From: Candidatus Gastranaerophilales bacterium
GTDB lineage: Bacteria; Cyanobacteriota; Vampirovibrionia; Gastranaerophilales; Gastranaerophilaceae
Assembly: GCA_944324395.1 (NCBI GenBank)
Contig: CALUWC010000003.1
Span: 1 to 64,000 of the forward strand
Length of the DNA: 64,000 bases
Direction of reading: 5' to 3'
Position numbers and translations under genes: made by a program. Every line of letters begins with the position of its first letter. The first letter of the stretch is position 1. The notes beneath the pieces were generated by a model, which did no database searches, was not told where the DNA came from, and saw nothing but the letters and a program-made list of their open reading frames with translations. Below are positions 62,246 to 64,000 of this stretch, in pieces.

Positions 62246-63328
62246 ATGAAAAGAGCATTTACATTGACGGAAGTCTTAATTGCCGTTGCTATAGTCGGTA
62301 TTATTGCCGCTCTTGTGTTACCAAAAGCTATAGAAAGTTACCAGATAAAAACTATGGAATATGGATTTAACAGAGAGGTTCAAACAATTGAAGATTCTCT
62401 TAACAGTCTTGCTGTTTCTGAGAATAAAGCTGACTTCTTTTCAACAATGATGTATTTGGATTCAGAACCTGAAAATTACGATAGTAGTTCAGGAATGTAT
62501 TTGAAAAAATATTTAAGAGCATCAAAAATGTGTAAAACTCCTGAGGATTGTTTTGCTGATAAATATTATGAATATGAAGCAGGGAAAAAAAGAACGGAAT
62601 ATAAACCTGATTACAAAGGTGCCTGTGCGGTTCTTAAAAACGGAATGAGTATCTGTTTAACCCCGCAAATAGCTAATAACTATATAGCCGGAGTTCTTGA
62701 TATGAACGGTAAAAAGGGACCTAATATTGCAGGCAGGGATTTAAGAGAGTTTGGAATAGAAGCAAAAACAAGATTAGGCCAAAATCAGGATACTGAAGGT
62801 GTAATAAAACTCGATTGGGAAAATTTGGTGGGGGACGAGGTGATTGAAGAAGACCCTCCTGAAACTGATCCTTGTGATACATCTCCGAACAGTTTAGCTT
62901 GTTGTAAAACTAAGTCCAGTCCTACACCAGTTTGCTGTACTTATAATGAATTCAAAAATCACCCGAATTGTAAAGAAGATGAATGTACAGTTACAGGTAA
63001 TGTCCGGGTAGTTCTTCGTGACCAAAATCACATTAGTTCAATAGCTTATCAGATGAATACATTAAAATATAACAATGGTAAGAGTGTGCCTACCAATCAA
63101 TTGAAACTCATTGTAAACGGTCAAACATATTCTTCTAATTATTGTCCGAGATTTACATGTAACGGGTCAATGCAGATGGGTAGGCTAATGCTAGGAAGTA
63201 CTACTCTTTCAAATTACACTGCTTTCTGTTTTAGAGGCGGATTCCCATATCTTGGTCCTTTTGGCGCGACGGAATCTCAGGCAAGTTGGACTTTCATTGT
63301 ATATAAAGTTAAAGTTCCTTGTAATTAA
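62246..63328 (+). CDS. Type IV prepilin-like protein with a Cys-rich C-terminal domain (360 aa)
   Basis: N-terminus MKRAFTLTEVLIAVAIVGII has the prepilin cleavage region and a 20-residue hydrophobic helix. The residue before the Phe is Ala rather than the usual Gly, and Glu5 is kept. The globular part is long for a major pilin and is Cys-rich in CDTSPNSLACCKTKSS and VCCTYNEFKNHPNCKEDEC. CAGGAG precedes the ATG at 62246. This fits a minor pilin or pseudopilin with a specialised tip domain. Its promoter carries a candidate XRE operator. Confidence 0.85.
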   Translation: MKRAFTLTEVLIAVAIVGIIAALVLPKAIESYQIKTMEYGFNREVQTIEDSLNSLAVSENKADFFSTMMYLDSEPENYDSSSGMYLKKYLRASKMCKTPEDCFADKYYEYEAGKKRTEYKPDYKGACAVLKNGMSICLTPQIANNYIAGVLDMNGKKGPNIAGRDLREFGIEAKTRLGQNQDTEGVIKLDWENLVGDEVIEEDPPETDPCDTSPNSLACCKTKSSPTPVCCTYNEFKNHPNCKEDECTVTGNVRVVLRDQNHISSIAYQMNTLKYNNGKSVPTNQLKLIVNGQTYSSNYCPRFTCNGSMQMGRLMLGSTTLSNYTAFCFRGGFPYLGPFGATESQASWTFIVYKVKVPCN

Positions 63329-63420
63329 GTTTTTGTTAAGTAGATTTATTTTTTTGAATAATACTACTAAAACTTACATTTGTTGAGCGGAAATGGCAAA
63401 TTAGCTTGGCAAAAAACGTA

Positions 63421-63507
63421 TTATTACTCGTAACAACATTTACCCTGCTTTATACGATTTTAGTAAAAAGCATTATTCTCGTAACAACATTTACCCCTGC
63501 TTTATAT
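63421..63507 (+). repeat. Pair of 35-bp direct repeats upstream of efp
   Basis: Copies at 63421-63455 and 63473-63507 share CTCGTAACAACATTTACCC and CTGCTTTATA, differing by one deletion and one insertion. A degenerate third copy lies around 63525-63555. The 63329-63626 gap shows no gene. Confidence 0.75.
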
Positions 63508-63626
63508 TATCCAGACAAGAAGAGATGTTACTTGTGATTATAATTTACCCCCACCATTTGAAAAAATAAATTTTTATGGTATTATTGAAGCACTAGAAGA
63601 AGATACTTTTTAATAAGGGGAAAAAT

Positions 63627-64000
63627 ATGATTTCAGTAAACGATTTTAAAACAGGCTTAACAGTTGAGTTAGATAATGGTTTATGGTCAGTTGTTGAGTT
63701 TTTACATGTTAAACCTGGTAAAGGTGCTGCATTCGTAAGATCAAAGTTAAAAAATGTTATTACTGGTCAGGTTGTTGAAAAAACATTCAGAGCCGGTGAA
63801 AAAGTTGCTAAGGCTACTTTGGACAGACGTGAAATGCAGTATTTATATAAAGAAGGTTCTGCATATGTTATGATGGATAACGAAACTTATGAACAATTGC
63901 ACGTTGAAGAAGCTCAAATCGGCAGCGGTGTAAAATATTTGAAAGAAAATATGAATGTTATGGTATTGCTTCACGAAGGCAGAATTATCGGTGTAGATAT
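63627..64000 (+). CDS. efp: Elongation factor P (3' end outside window)
   Basis: [20 protein letters not shown] and the loop [16 protein letters not shown] are EF-P hallmarks; the modified lysine would be in [13 protein letters not shown] aids the ribosome at polyproline stretches. 124 codons are visible, about two thirds of the protein. AAGGGG is 6 bases before the ATG. The two 35-bp repeats lie upstream. Confidence 0.95.
   Translation, partial: MISVNDFKTGLTVELDNGLWSVVEFLHVKPGKGAAFVRSKLKNVITGQVVEKTFRAGEKVAKATLDRREMQYLYKEGSAYVMMDNETYEQLHVEEAQIGSGVKYLKENMNVMVLLHEGRIIGVD

Noticed and set aside
63421-63555. Direct repeats considered as a small CRISPR array
   Set aside because: Only two good copies, unequal by insertion and deletion, with one 17-base spacer and no cas genes.

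Overview
The window reads as about 64 kb of chromosome from an AT-rich, Gram-negative, non-photosynthetic bacterium. The most likely source is a gut-type member of the Cyanobacteria/Melainabacteria group (Candidatus Gastranaerophilales-like). Seen directly: very low GC, outer-membrane genes (a giant autotransporter-type adhesin, an AsmA-like protein, a TonB-like C-terminus), fermentative/oxygen-stress genes (rubrerythrin), a type IV prepilin-like protein with an FTLTEVLIA start, and many small lineage-style proteins. The taxonomic call is inference from overall resemblance; no ribosomal RNA is present to prove it.

Layout. 1-2.2 kb: the end of an HExxH protein, a REP-like hairpin cluster, tRNA-Pro and tRNA-Gln, and a small unknown gene. 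2.2-4.6 kb (minus): a tightly overlapped gmk-coaBC-nif3-like operon. 4.8-6.9 kb: groES-groEL. 6.9-11.5 kb (minus): surface-glycan genes (GT8, LicD, and a GT2 fused to a KpsC-like Kdo-transferase domain) with a divergent XRE regulator. 12-15.2 kb (minus): an EF-hand protein, cysE and tyrS. 15.3-17.6 kb: an unknown gene, a two-gene phage-tail-like cassette and a small membrane protein. 17.8-26.2 kb (plus): the most unusual locus, holding a 1244-residue acidic membrane protein with a TonB-like C-terminus, a sigma-70-like factor, a zinc-ribbon/ATPase/TPR protein and two small unknowns. 26.4-30.4 kb: aroQ, a degenerate histidine kinase joined to an ABC ATPase, and rubrerythrin. 30.5-38.4 kb: an AsmA-like protein, a split chromate transporter, an unknown protein and gdhA. 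38.5-49.3 kb (minus): a 3580-residue autotransporter adhesin built from four large repeated modules. 49.7-51.8 kb: marR plus a DHA2-type drug exporter. 51.8-56.3 kb (minus): an aminotransferase-fold protein, an M20 peptidase and mutS2. 56.4-63.3 kb: an orphan toxin-like nuclease, hemW, a TPM protein, purB, two paralogous membrane proteins, an XRE regulator and a divergent prepilin. 63.6 kb to the end: the start of efp.

Two window-wide patterns stand out. First, at least six housekeeping-type genes (gmk, aroQ, hemW, mutS2, purB and one chrA half) have a -10 element exactly six bases before the ATG and no ribosome binding site, which predicts leaderless mRNAs. Second, several otherwise unrelated small proteins share a short N-terminal motif close to I-N-S-x-x-F-x-G, which may be a sorting or docking tag.

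Functionally the window mixes core metabolism (CoA, purine, shikimate, cysteine, glutamate), protein folding and translation with a cell-surface programme (glycan decoration, adhesin, pilin, envelope lipid bridge) and several regulators sitting next to candidate operator palindromes.
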